The position numbers and the translations under genes were made by a program. A model generated the notes under the pieces. That model saw only the letters and a list, made by a program, of their open reading frames with translations, ran no database searches and was not told the DNA's origin. Shown piece by piece: positions 8,298-15,597 of a stretch of 23,115 nt of DNA (positions are counted from its first letter, which is position 1; each line of letters starts with the position of its first letter). This DNA is from an uncultured Collinsella sp. (GTDB taxonomy: Bacteria; Actinomycetota; Coriobacteriia; Coriobacteriales; Coriobacteriaceae): positions 1 through 23,115 of the forward strand of contig CABUJH010000032.1 of assembly GCA_902491895.1 (NCBI GenBank). Reading direction: 5' to 3'.

Positions 8298-9332
8298 TCA
8301 CTCGATGCCGTACAAGCGCTGTGCCGTGCCGCCAAGCATAAGGTCCTTGTCCGTATCACTTAAATCTGTGGCGCGGACGCAGGCGACACCCTCTGTTAGC
8401 CACTCGCGTTTAACGGGATAACTCGTACCAAAGACAATATGGTCTGCACCAAGGACTTCAACCGCACAGGCAAGAAGCGTTTCGCCCCAGGGCTGAGCAT
8501 GGGACATGTCGAAATAGATGTTGTTCTCGAGGCGCCTGGAAACGGTCTCGGTATCGACCTGAAAACGGCCAGAAGCATCAGGGCGCTTGGGACCATGAGG
8601 CAGCAGCATCTCCTTGAACGCAAAGTATGCGCCGCCGAGCATGGAGTGGACCATCTTGATATTGGGGTAGCGCTCAAAGAAATCGCCAAAGATCTCTCGG
8701 CCGATCGCCGTAGTTTGGTCGACGCAGCGGCCATAAGAGCGGCGAAGGTTGTCGTACGCGAGAAGCGATTCGTTCTCGACCGGCACGGGAACATGGTGCA
8801 CGTAAACGGTGACATGGCGTTCGTTCAGGTGCTCGAAAAAGCTCGAGAAGACCTGGTCGTCGAGATAGCGCTTGCCGTAGTGAGCGCAGAGCTGCACACC
8901 CGCAAAACCATCGTCGAGCCTGCGATCGAGCTCCTCCAAATTCGCTTTGGTGCCAAAGGGCGGCACAGCGACAAGCGGAATCAGACGGCCACTTGACGCC
9001 TTCGCGTCAGCAGCCATACCGTCGTTGAAACGCCGGCACATCTCGAGCGACATCCACTCGTGACAACCGGGGAGCTTGAGGATCGCCTTGTCGACCCCCG
9101 CCTCATCCATATCGGCCAAGCGCTTCTCGAGGGTGTAGTCGCCCTCAATGTAGTTAAGACCCGGAGAACCGGCGGGCATCTCGATCACGATCTGTCGTTT
9201 GCCGGCGGAATTCATGGTCAGATAGCCTTCGGTGTCATAGGCGCGGGGCACCTCGGCCAAAAACTGTTCGCAGAGCGTCTCGTCATGAAAGATGTGCTCG
9301 TCGAACCAGTAGGAATTTGCATCGATAATCAT
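8298..9332 (-). CDS. Amidohydrolase_2-family (TIM barrel) protein lacking the usual metal ligands
   Basis: This is a 344-residue member of the amidohydrolase-2 group (Pfam PF04909, with ACMSD and gamma-resorcylate decarboxylase relatives). Family signs are the strand-1 start MIID, the MDEAGVDKAIL segment (75-85), VYVHH (177-180), MVHSMLGG (228-234) and HIVFGTSYPV (298-307). The strand-1 metal motif, normally HxH or ExH, reads NSY (Asn6, Tyr8). The strand-8 Asp of GSDYP is Ser304. His180 and His229 remain. It may be metal-independent, as reported for the superfamily member LigI, or bind a different ligand set. It is the first gene of the minus-strand operon, with a -10/-35 pair at 9365-9394 and weak AAAGGCGG before the start. 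Substrate unknown. Confidence 0.8.
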   Translation of the reverse strand: MIIDANSYWFDEHIFHDETLCEQFLAEVPRAYDTEGYLTMNSAGKRQIVIEMPAGSPGLNYIEGDYTLEKRLADMDEAGVDKAILKLPGCHEWMSLEMCRRFNDGMAADAKASSGRLIPLVAVPPFGTKANLEELDRRLDDGFAGVQLCAHYGKRYLDDQVFSSFFEHLNERHVTVYVHHVPVPVENESLLAYDNLRRSYGRCVDQTTAIGREIFGDFFERYPNIKMVHSMLGGAYFAFKEMLLPHGPKRPDASGRFQVDTETVSRRLENNIYFDMSHAQPWGETLLACAVEVLGADHIVFGTSYPVKREWLTEGVACVRATDLSDTDKDLMLGGTAQRLYGIE

Positions 9333-9364
9333 TGGTTGGAACCGCCTTTCATCTTGTTGAAAAC

Positions 9365-9394
9365 ATTCTAGAAAAGCAGGTACCCGGACATCAA
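9365..9394 (-). promoter_or_regulatory. Probable promoter of the amidohydrolase-ceramidase-PTS operon
   Basis: On the minus strand, TTGATG (9389-9394) and TAGAAT (9365-9370) are 18 bases apart, with four and five matches to the sigma-70 consensus. Transcription would begin near 9358, about 25 bases before the first start codon. Confidence 0.55.
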
Positions 9395-9430
9395 TTCCAG
9401 CTTAAGCCCACTGTATTCCATTTTGGAATA
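9394..9430. promoter_or_regulatory. Palindromic operator with a spaced third half-site
   Basis: TATTCCA (9414-9420) and TGGAATA (9424-9430) form a perfect 7-3-7 inverted repeat. A further ATTCCA lies at 9394-9399, exactly 21 bases from the equivalent bases of the palindrome, or two helical turns, and touches the -35 hexamer. This layout suits an activator bound just upstream of -35. The protein that binds is unknown. Confidence 0.5.
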
Positions 9431-9500
9431 GAACTTACCGCTCACATGCGAACCTCGCCCGCTCAACGAGACAAGCGCTAACAGCACGGGCTTAGACAGA

Positions 9501-9537
9501 AAACGGTCGGCCCGCATCCGTTGCGGGCCGACCGTTT
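9501..9537 (-). terminator. Terminator of the XRE-aminotransferase gene
   Basis: Bases 9501-9516 pair perfectly with 9522-9537 around a five-base loop, 22 bases after the stop codon. On the minus strand the stem ends in TTT and continues TCTGTCT. Confidence 0.85.
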
Positions 9538-9558
9538 CATTACAGTCTACCTTTGCCG

Positions 9559-11079
9559 TTACGCCTGGCGGTAGTGATCGAAGAAATCGGCGAGGTCTTC
9601 GAGGGACTCTTTGAGTACTTCCATGCGCGGCAGGTACACGATGCGGAAGTGATCGGGCTCGGCCCAGTTAAAGCCGCCGCCGCGCGTGATCAGAATCTTC
9701 TTCTCGTGCAGCAGGTCGAGGGCAAACTGCTCGTCATCGGTGATGTTGAACTTCTTAACATCCATCTTGGGGAAGATATAGAACGCCGCGCGCGGCTTGA
9801 CCACCGAGATGCCATCGATCTTGTTGAGTGCCTCATACACAAAGTTGCGCTGCTCGTAAACACGACCGCCGGGACGGATGTAGTCGTTGACCGACTGATG
9901 GCCTCCAAGCGCCGTCTGGACGATCGACTGAGCCGGCACGTTGGAGCACAGGCGCATGTTGGAGAGCATGTTGATGCCCATGATGAAGTCGCTCATGCAG
10001 CGCTGGTTGCCCGAAAGCACCATCCAGCCAATACGATAGCCCGCAATCATGTGCGACTTGGAAAGGCCGCTAAAGGTGACGCAGGGCAGGTCGGGGGCGA
10101 GCGAGGCAATCGAGACGTGCTCGTAGCCGTCCATGCACAGACGGTCGTAGATCTCGTCGGCAAAGATCATGAGCTGGTGCCTGCGCGCAACCTCAACGAT
10201 GCCCTCGAGCACCTCACGCGGGTAAACGGAGCCCGTGGGGTTGTTGGGGTTGATGATGACGAGGGCCTTGGTCGCGCTCGTGATCTTGGACTCCATATCC
10301 TGCAGATCGGGATACCAATCGGCCTGCTCGTCGCACAGGTAGTGCACAGGATGGCCGCCGGCAAGGGTCGCGCACGCCGTCCAGAGCGGGTAGTCGGGGC
10401 TGGGGATCAGGATCTCATCGCCGTTGTCGAGCAGCGCGTTCATCGAAAGCTGAATGAGCTCGGACACGCCGTTGCCCGTGTAAATGTGCTCCATCTGAAC
10501 GTTGGGCAGGCCTTTGATCTGCGAGTACTGCATGATTGCCTTGCGCGCGGAGAACAGGCCACGCGAGTTGGAATAGCCTTCGCAGTCGGGCAGCTGCTGG
10601 CGCATGTCCTTGATGACCTCGTCGGGCGTGCGGAAACCGAAGGGCGCCGGGTTGCCGATATTGAGCTTGAGGATGCGCTCGCCCTCGTCCTCCATACGGG
10701 CAGCTTCGTCGACGACGGGGCCGCGCACGTCATACAGGACATTATCGAGCTTGGTGGATTTAGAAAAAGTACGCATGGTGGTGCTCCTTGGAATTTGAGC
10801 TGAGGGATGGGGTTCGGGCTTGGAATCGTTGCGGGGTGATGATGCCTCGCCTTGATCGGCGTCGCCGGCAAGCAGCCAGGTAACATCGACCTCCAAAATA
10901 CGGGCGAGCAGCTCAGCCACGTCGCGCCGCGGGATCGTCTTGCCGCTCACATATTGGCTCATCTGACTCTTGCCGAGTTTTTTGCCGAGCATCTCCGATG
11001 CGCGGATTACATCCGACTGGCGAACGTCGCGATCGGACATGGTCTGTCGCAGGCGATCGCTAAACGTCTCTTGGGCCAT
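9559..11079 (-). CDS. XRE helix-turn-helix domain fused to AlaA-type aminotransferase
   Basis: This is a 506-residue two-part protein. Residues about 5-73 are an XRE-type helix-turn-helix (KSQMSQYVSGKTIPRRDVAE, then LEVDVTWLLAG). Residues 74-101 are a Pro/Ser/Glu-rich linker. Residues 102-506 are a class I/II PLP aminotransferase close to AlaA (glutamate-pyruvate transaminase): KLDNVLYDVRGP, LNIGNPAPFGF, NPNNPTGSVYP, FADEIYDRL and the PLP-lysine segment SGLSKSHMIAGYRIGW. The start at 11079 has AAGGAGG five bases upstream. A second ATG at 10776 (Met102) is preceded by AAGGAG with seven bases between; translation from it would give 405 residues, the length I recall for E. coli AlaA. So both fused and free enzyme could be made. 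Repeated GTTCAATTT boxes upstream suggest autoregulation. It differs from MocR regulators, which carry GntR-type DNA-binding domains. Confidence 0.9.
   Translation of the reverse strand: MAQETFSDRLRQTMSDRDVRQSDVIRASEMLGKKLGKSQMSQYVSGKTIPRRDVAELLARILEVDVTWLLAGDADQGEASSPRNDSKPEPHPSAQIPRSTTMRTFSKSTKLDNVLYDVRGPVVDEAARMEDEGERILKLNIGNPAPFGFRTPDEVIKDMRQQLPDCEGYSNSRGLFSARKAIMQYSQIKGLPNVQMEHIYTGNGVSELIQLSMNALLDNGDEILIPSPDYPLWTACATLAGGHPVHYLCDEQADWYPDLQDMESKITSATKALVIINPNNPTGSVYPREVLEGIVEVARRHQLMIFADEIYDRLCMDGYEHVSIASLAPDLPCVTFSGLSKSHMIAGYRIGWMVLSGNQRCMSDFIMGINMLSNMRLCSNVPAQSIVQTALGGHQSVNDYIRPGGRVYEQRNFVYEALNKIDGISVVKPRAAFYIFPKMDVKKFNITDDEQFALDLLHEKKILITRGGGFNWAEPDHFRIVYLPRMEVLKESLEDLADFFDHYRQA
10776..10792 (-). 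promoter_or_regulatory. Internal ribosome binding site and start codon inside the fusion gene
   Basis: On the minus strand AAGGAG is followed by CACCACC and ATG (first base 10776), in frame with the fusion. The site is as good as those of normal genes in this window and lies in the low-complexity linker, exactly where a stand-alone AlaA protein would begin. Confidence 0.55.
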
Positions 11080-11100
11080 TAGAACCTCCTTGCTGGCAAA

Positions 11101-11182
11101 GTTCAATTTATAGAACACAAATTGAACCTGAGTTCAATTTAGGCAGCAGTATAGCGCGGCGCATTATCCGAAAGTTCAATTT
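11101..11182. promoter_or_regulatory. Four GTTCAATTT boxes upstream of the XRE-aminotransferase gene
   Basis: GTTCAATTT occurs at 11101-11109, 11132-11140 and 11174-11182, and its complement AAATTGAAC at 11119-11127. The middle two form a perfect 9-4-9 palindrome (11119-11140). Promoter-like TATACT and TATAAA elements on the minus strand lie among the boxes. The cluster starts 22 bases before the gene's start codon. The natural binder would be the gene's own XRE domain; this is inferred. Confidence 0.65.
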
Positions 11183-11241
11183 CATAAGAAAATGTACCGA
11201 ACCCCGAGAATTGTCCCAAAGTAGACAACAGGTACGCGCTT

Positions 11242-12099
11242 TTAGAGATATTCAAGGAAACGAGCCACCGCAAACGAAACGTCAGCGGTGCGGTATATGG
11301 CGTTGATCTGCCGATGAGGATGTCCCTCGAGAGGGCGCACGGCGACGTCGAACTGGCAGCGGCGCAAGATGAGCGCCGGAAGAACGCTCACGCCCAGGCC
11401 GTCCTCGACCATGGCCATAATCGCATAGTCATCCCAGGTCGACAGTTTTGAGCGCACTGCCAGGCCCGCGCGGCGAAACAGCGGCGTAATCTCATCATCT
11501 GTGCCGCGTTCCAGCAGAATAAACTGCTCGTTGGCCAAATCGGCAAGAGAGACGACCTCCGCCGCGGCAAGCAAAGAGCCTGTTGGCACTACCGCCATTA
11601 ACTCGTCTCGCACCAACGGCCGCGACGCCATGCCGGCGCCGCGTGGTTCGCGCGGAATAAAGCCCAAGTCGCAGCGGCCTTCCGCCACCCATTGCTCAAT
11701 CTCGGAGTAATCACCCATCAGCAGCTCGTAATCGACGTCCGGGTGATCGGCGCGAAAGTGCGCAATCACCGGCGGCAGCACGTGGGTCGCCACGCTCGAA
11801 AACGTACCGATGCAGATTTTGCCGCGCATGAGCCCACGCATCTCATCCACCCGTCGCTGCAAGCGAGTGAATTCCTCACAGAGCGCCTCAACCGCCGGCA
11901 TAACTTGCCGCCCGTCGGCAGAAAGCACTACGCCCTCGCGGCTTCTATCAAGCACTTTAAAGCCCCAGTCGGCCTCAAGATCGGCCACCATACGGCTCAC
12001 GCCCGACTGCGAATAGCTCAGCCGCTCGGCGGCGCGCGTAAAACTGCCGGCGCGCACGGTCTCGAGCAGGACCTGCATCTTTTGAACATTCGTTTCCAC
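11242..12099 (-). CDS. LysR-family transcriptional regulator, divergent from DMT permease
   Basis: This is a 285-residue LysR-type regulator with an N-terminal winged helix (MQVLLETVRAGSFTRAAERL, then SQSGVSRMVADLEADWGF) and an effector-binding domain (ICIGTFSSVATHVLPPVIA, later AMVEDGLGVSVLP). The GTG at 12099 is preferred because GGAGG lies six bases upstream. The ATGs at 12120 and 12114 would put that Shine-Dalgarno inside the gene and add residues before the usual LysR start. A TATAAT -10 on the minus strand lies at 12145-12150. It is divergent from the DMT permease at 12218, and a 17-bp palindrome between them suggests control of that permease. Confidence 0.9.
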   Translation of the reverse strand: METNVQKMQVLLETVRAGSFTRAAERLSYSQSGVSRMVADLEADWGFKVLDRSREGVVLSADGRQVMPAVEALCEEFTRLQRRVDEMRGLMRGKICIGTFSSVATHVLPPVIAHFRADHPDVDYELLMGDYSEIEQWVAEGRCDLGFIPREPRGAGMASRPLVRDELMAVVPTGSLLAAAEVVSLADLANEQFILLERGTDDEITPLFRRAGLAVRSKLSTWDDYAIMAMVEDGLGVSVLPALILRRCQFDVAVRPLEGHPHRQINAIYRTADVSFAVARFLEYL

Positions 12100-12171
12100 G
12101 GCACCCCTCCACATATGCATAAGCTTTTTTCATGTTATCTATGAATTATATTCGCTTTTCTTCTATAGCCA

Positions 12172-12188
12172 GTTCACCCATAGTGAAC
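12172..12188. promoter_or_regulatory. LysR-type operator between LysR and DMT permease genes
   Basis: GTTCAC and GTGAAC form a 6-5-6 inverted repeat that contains a T-N11-A pair (12174-12186 region), the usual LysR-type box. It lies in the 118-base divergent gap, so the adjacent LysR protein is the likely binder. Confidence 0.55.
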
Positions 12189-12217
12189 ATGCTCGGATAT
12201 AGAGGGGATTTCAGCGC

Positions 12218-13129
12218 ATGAACAACGGACTGTTTACGTACTTAGCAGCATTGCTATTGTTTGGCTCCAACGGCATCATCGCCGCTGCCATTGCGCTGCC
12301 GAGCTCCGATATCGTGCTACTGCGCACGTTTTTAGGCGCACTCTCGCTTGTCACCATCCTCGCCGTCACCCAACGCCATAAGCTGCAGGCGCCATCCCGC
12401 CCCCGCGAAGCCGCAGCCCTCCTCCTCTCGGGAGCCGCGCTGGGCGCCAGCTGGATTTTTCTGTTCCGCGCCTACCAGACGATTGGCGTCGGCGTATCCT
12501 CGCTGCTGTACTACTGCGGCCCCATCATCGTCATGGCGCTCTCCCCGCTCATCTTTGGCGAAAAGCTGACCGGCAGCAAAATCGCCGGCTTTATCGCCGT
12601 CGCCTGCGGTGCTTTTCTCATTGCGGCACAAGGTCTAGGCGGCAATATGCCCATTGCGGGTATCGCTTGCGGCATCGCCTCGGCCTTCTGCTATGCATTG
12701 ATGGTCATCGCCAGCAAGGGTGCGCCGCACATCGAGGGCCTCGAGAACTCCGCGCTCCAGGTGAGCGCCGCCTTTTTGACCGCGCTGGTCCTTACGCTCC
12801 TCACGCAGGGCGCCCCCTCATTCCTGTCCGCCGGCGTCGCCGCCAGTATTGATTGGCGCGCCGTCGTCATGCTCGGCGTCGTCAACACCGGCATCGGCTG
12901 CCTGCTCTACTTTAGCGCCGTCGCCAAACTGCCCGTCCAGACCGTCGCCGTCGTCGGCTACCTCGAGCCGCTTTCGGCGGTCGTGTTCTCGGCCGTCCTT
13001 TTGGGCGAAGCCATAACACCGGTCCGTCTGATGGGCGCCGTGCTTATCATCGGCGGCGCGATCTTTTGCGAACTCGCCGGCAAACGCGCAAACGCCAAGG
13101 CTGGCATCGCCCAGGCAGCACGTGCTTAA
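12218..13129 (+). CDS. DMT-superfamily permease (EamA/RhaT-like)
   Basis: This is a 303-residue membrane protein with about ten hydrophobic segments in two repeated halves, the EamA plan. Each half has the typical closing segment: SLLYYCGPIIVMALSPLIFGE (about residues 95-115), and VAVVGYLEPLSAVVFSAVLL near the C-terminus followed by GEAIT. Members export amino acids, metabolites or related small molecules; the substrate here is not readable. The start at 12218 follows GAGGGG by ten bases. It is divergent from a LysR regulator, the usual layout for an inducible exporter. Confidence 0.88.
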   Translation: MNNGLFTYLAALLLFGSNGIIAAAIALPSSDIVLLRTFLGALSLVTILAVTQRHKLQAPSRPREAAALLLSGAALGASWIFLFRAYQTIGVGVSSLLYYCGPIIVMALSPLIFGEKLTGSKIAGFIAVACGAFLIAAQGLGGNMPIAGIACGIASAFCYALMVIASKGAPHIEGLENSALQVSAAFLTALVLTLLTQGAPSFLSAGVAASIDWRAVVMLGVVNTGIGCLLYFSAVAKLPVQTVAVVGYLEPLSAVVFSAVLLGEAITPVRLMGAVLIIGGAIFCELAGKRANAKAGIAQAARA

Positions 13130-13139
13130 AGCCCCTGCT

Positions 13140-13168
13140 TTGAAATGCTACCTGCATACATAAATAAT
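13140..13168 (+). promoter_or_regulatory. Probable promoter of kup
   Basis: TTGAAA (13140-13145) and AATAAT (13163-13168) are 17 bases apart. Each is one base, or nearly so, from the sigma-70 consensus. Transcription would start near 13175 and give a leader of about 110 bases. Confidence 0.55.
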
Positions 13169-13186
13169 CCTCAGCTGGGGATTATT
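13163..13186. other. AATAATCC palindrome overlapping the kup -10 element
   Basis: AATAATCC (13163-13170) pairs with GGATTATT (13179-13186), with two more pairs inside and a four-base loop. It lies 34 bases after the DMT permease stop and covers the putative kup -10. It could be a repressor operator, a hairpin ending the DMT transcript (though no T-run follows), or both. Confidence 0.5.
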
Positions 13187-13241
13187 GTCTAAAATAACCT
13201 GATGTGCCAAACTGCTCTTGTATGTATAAAGACGGCATAAA

Positions 13242-13266
13242 GGTTATCTGTCCTAGACGGATAACC
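13242..13266 (+). promoter_or_regulatory. 11-bp hairpin immediately before the kup ribosome binding site
   Basis: Bases 13242-13252 pair with 13256-13266 around a three-base loop, ending nine bases before the AAGGGAG Shine-Dalgarno at 13275-13281. The 5' arm (GGTTAT) can instead pair with ATAACC at 13194-13199, so two exclusive structures are possible. A regulatory leader is plausible; the sequence does not match the c-di-AMP (ydaO) riboswitch I know from potassium-transport genes. Confidence 0.4.
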
Positions 13267-13286
13267 GGATGTCCAAGGGAGTCCAC

Positions 13287-15518
13287 GTGGCACATAACAA
13301 ACTGGAGGCAAGCCCCCAAGATCAGCGTGGTCAAGGCGGGCATGGAGCCATTCCCCTCTCCGCTGGCATGCTGCTCGTTACGCTCGGCGTCGTCTACGGC
13401 GACATCGGCACGAGCCCCATGTACACCATGAAATCAATCGTCGCCAACAACGGCGGCATCGGTACCGTCAGCGAGGACATGATCTTAGGAGCGCTTTCGC
13501 TCGTCATCTGGACCATGACGCTCGTGACCACGGTCAAGTACGTGGTTATCGCCATGAAGGCCGATAACCACAACGAGGGCGGCATCTTCGCCCTGTTTAG
13601 CTTGGTGCGCAAAGTGGCGCCGTGGCTGATCCTTCCCGCCATGATCGGCGGCGCGGCGCTGCTCGCCGACGGCATCCTCACCCCCGCCGTCACGGTTACC
13701 ACGGCCATCGAGGGCTTGCGCACTATCGAGTGGGGCCATGCGCTTTTGGGTGACGGCCAGACCAACGTCATCATCATCACCATCATCATTATCTGCGGCC
13801 TGTTTGCCATGCAGCGCGCCGGCACCTCGTCGATCGGCAAGCTGTTCGGCCCGCTCATGACGCTGTGGTTCCTGTTCTTGGCTGGCGCCGGCCTGTTCAA
13901 CATGCTCGGCAACCTGTCCATCCTACGCGCGCTCAACCCCATCCGCGGCATCATGTTCCTGTTCTCGCCCATCAACCACTCGGGCATCATGGTGCTCGGC
14001 TTCGTCTTCCTGTCGACGACCGGCGCCGAGGCGCTCTATTCGGACATGGGTCACGTGGGCAAGGCTAACATTTACGCATCCTGGCCGTTCGTAAAGGCAG
14101 CCCTCATCCTTAACTATCTGGGTCAGGGCGCTTGGCTGCTCGCCAACAATTCCAATCCCCAGATGCTCGCGATGGATATCGTCAACCCGTTCTATATGAT
14201 GCTCCCCGAGCCCCTGCGCCCCTTTGCCATCGTGCTTTCGGCCGTGGCGGCCATCATCGCCTCGCAGGCGCTCATCACCGGCTCGTTCTCGTTGGTTTCG
14301 GAGGCAACGCGCCTCAACCTTATGCCGCATCTGCGCATCCACTACCCCAGCGACACCAAGGGCCAACTCTATATTCCGCTCGTCAACAACATCATGTGGG
14401 TCGGCTGTATCTTCATCGTGCTGCTGTTCCAAAACTCCGAGCGCATGGAGAGCGCCTACGGCCTCGCCATTACCGTGACCATGCTCATGACCACGACGCT
14501 TTTGACGAGCTACATCGCCGGCATCCTCAAGCACAAGCTGGGCGCCTGCGTCTTCGCCCTGCTCTTTGGTGCCATTGAGCTGTGCTTCTTCGCTTCGTGC
14601 CTCACCATGTTCTTTGACGGCGGCTACGTCATGATCTTCCTGGCCGCGCTGCTGTTTGGCCTTATGTACGTGTGGCGCCGCGGCACCGCCATCGAGCGCA
14701 CGCAGACGATCCTGCTGCCCGTCTCCAAGTACATTGACCAGCTCGGCCGCCTGCGCAACGACGAGACCTACCCCGTGCTCGCCGACAATCTGGTGTTCCT
14801 TACCAACAGTCCCGACCCGCTCACGCTCGACCGCGACGTGCTCTACTCCATCTTGGACAAGCACCCCAAGCGTGCCAAGGCATATTGGTTCATCAACGTA
14901 CACGTTACCGACGAGCCCTATACGCACGAGTATTCCGTTGAGACCTTTGGCACAGACTTCCTGTTCCGCGTGCGCTTGGACCTGGGTTTTAAGGTCAACC
15001 AGCGCATCAACGCCTACCTACGCCAGATCGTTGGCGACTTGATGGCATCGGGTGAGTTGCCACCGCAGCATCACACCTACTCCATCTACGAGACGCGCGG
15101 CAACGTGGGCGACTTCCGTTTTTGCATGCTGCGCAAGATGCTCGCCCCCGAAACGGACATCAACCGCAATGACCATCGCGTCATGGCCATCAAGTACGCC
15201 GTCCGCCGCGCCTGCGGAAGCCCGGCACGCTGGTACGGTCTTGAGAACTCGGCCATCATCATCGAGTACGTGCCCCTCTTTGCCCGCATGCGCCCGGCAG
15301 TCAAACTCGTACGCACCCAAGTGCCACTCGAAGTTCAGATCGAGGAAGCCGAGGAAATGGAAGTCGATATCTTCTCGGACGACTTGGTCAACGGCAACGA
15401 GGCCGGCAAGAGCATGAACGTCGATCCCACCGAGCTGCTCGAGAGCGTCGCCGATACGCCCGAACAGCAACAGCTCGACGGCCTCGAGAGCGAACAACTT
15501 AACGACGCCAACTTCTAG
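13287..15518 (+). CDS. kup: Low-affinity potassium uptake protein of the KUP/HAK/KT family
   Basis: This is a 743-residue potassium-proton symporter of the cytoplasmic membrane. The family signature GVVYGDIGTSP sits at residues 34-44. It is followed by about 12 membrane segments to around residue 470, including GGAALLADGILTPAVTV and TTGAEALYSDMGHVGKANI, then a long cytoplasmic C-terminal domain with an acidic tail. It is longer than the E. coli protein (about 620), mostly in that tail. The GTG start at 13287 is preferred because AAGGGAG lies five bases upstream; the in-frame ATG at 13269 has only a hairpin before it. Transcribed alone, with a structured leader and its own terminator at 15544-15569. 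Confidence 0.93.
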   Translation: MAHNKLEASPQDQRGQGGHGAIPLSAGMLLVTLGVVYGDIGTSPMYTMKSIVANNGGIGTVSEDMILGALSLVIWTMTLVTTVKYVVIAMKADNHNEGGIFALFSLVRKVAPWLILPAMIGGAALLADGILTPAVTVTTAIEGLRTIEWGHALLGDGQTNVIIITIIIICGLFAMQRAGTSSIGKLFGPLMTLWFLFLAGAGLFNMLGNLSILRALNPIRGIMFLFSPINHSGIMVLGFVFLSTTGAEALYSDMGHVGKANIYASWPFVKAALILNYLGQGAWLLANNSNPQMLAMDIVNPFYMMLPEPLRPFAIVLSAVAAIIASQALITGSFSLVSEATRLNLMPHLRIHYPSDTKGQLYIPLVNNIMWVGCIFIVLLFQNSERMESAYGLAITVTMLMTTTLLTSYIAGILKHKLGACVFALLFGAIELCFFASCLTMFFDGGYVMIFLAALLFGLMYVWRRGTAIERTQTILLPVSKYIDQLGRLRNDETYPVLADNLVFLTNSPDPLTLDRDVLYSILDKHPKRAKAYWFINVHVTDEPYTHEYSVETFGTDFLFRVRLDLGFKVNQRINAYLRQIVGDLMASGELPPQHHTYSIYETRGNVGDFRFCMLRKMLAPETDINRNDHRVMAIKYAVRRACGSPARWYGLENSAIIIEYVPLFARMRPAVKLVRTQVPLEVQIEEAEEMEVDIFSDDLVNGNEAGKSMNVDPTELLESVADTPEQQQLDGLESEQLNDANF

Positions 15519-15543
15519 CGACGTCACAAATCAACGACAGCGA

Positions 15544-15569
15544 CCCTGCACCTCACGGGAGATGCAGGG
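15544..15569. terminator. Terminator between convergent kup and choloylglycine hydrolase genes
   Basis: CCCTGCA (15544-15550) pairs with TGCAGGG (15563-15569). After one mismatch, CTC pairs with GAG around a four-base loop. It lies between the two converging stop codons and can serve either side; the T-run is poor on both strands. Confidence 0.65.
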
Positions 15570-15597
15570 CCGCTTTGCATTGCAGTAAAGCTATCGG

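Noticed and set aside
9553..10803. Long plus-strand open frame opposite the XRE-aminotransferase gene
   Set aside because: It mirrors a gene with clear aminotransferase motifs, lacks a ribosome binding site and has no recognisable domain. Such frames arise from GC-rich codon use.
13130..13286. ydaO (c-di-AMP) riboswitch before kup
   Set aside because: The region is too short for that aptamer and lacks its conserved segments, although other structure is present.
13923..14927. Minus-strand open frame inside kup
   Set aside because: His/Glu/Asp-rich mirror translation of membrane-protein codons; no ribosome binding site and no domain.
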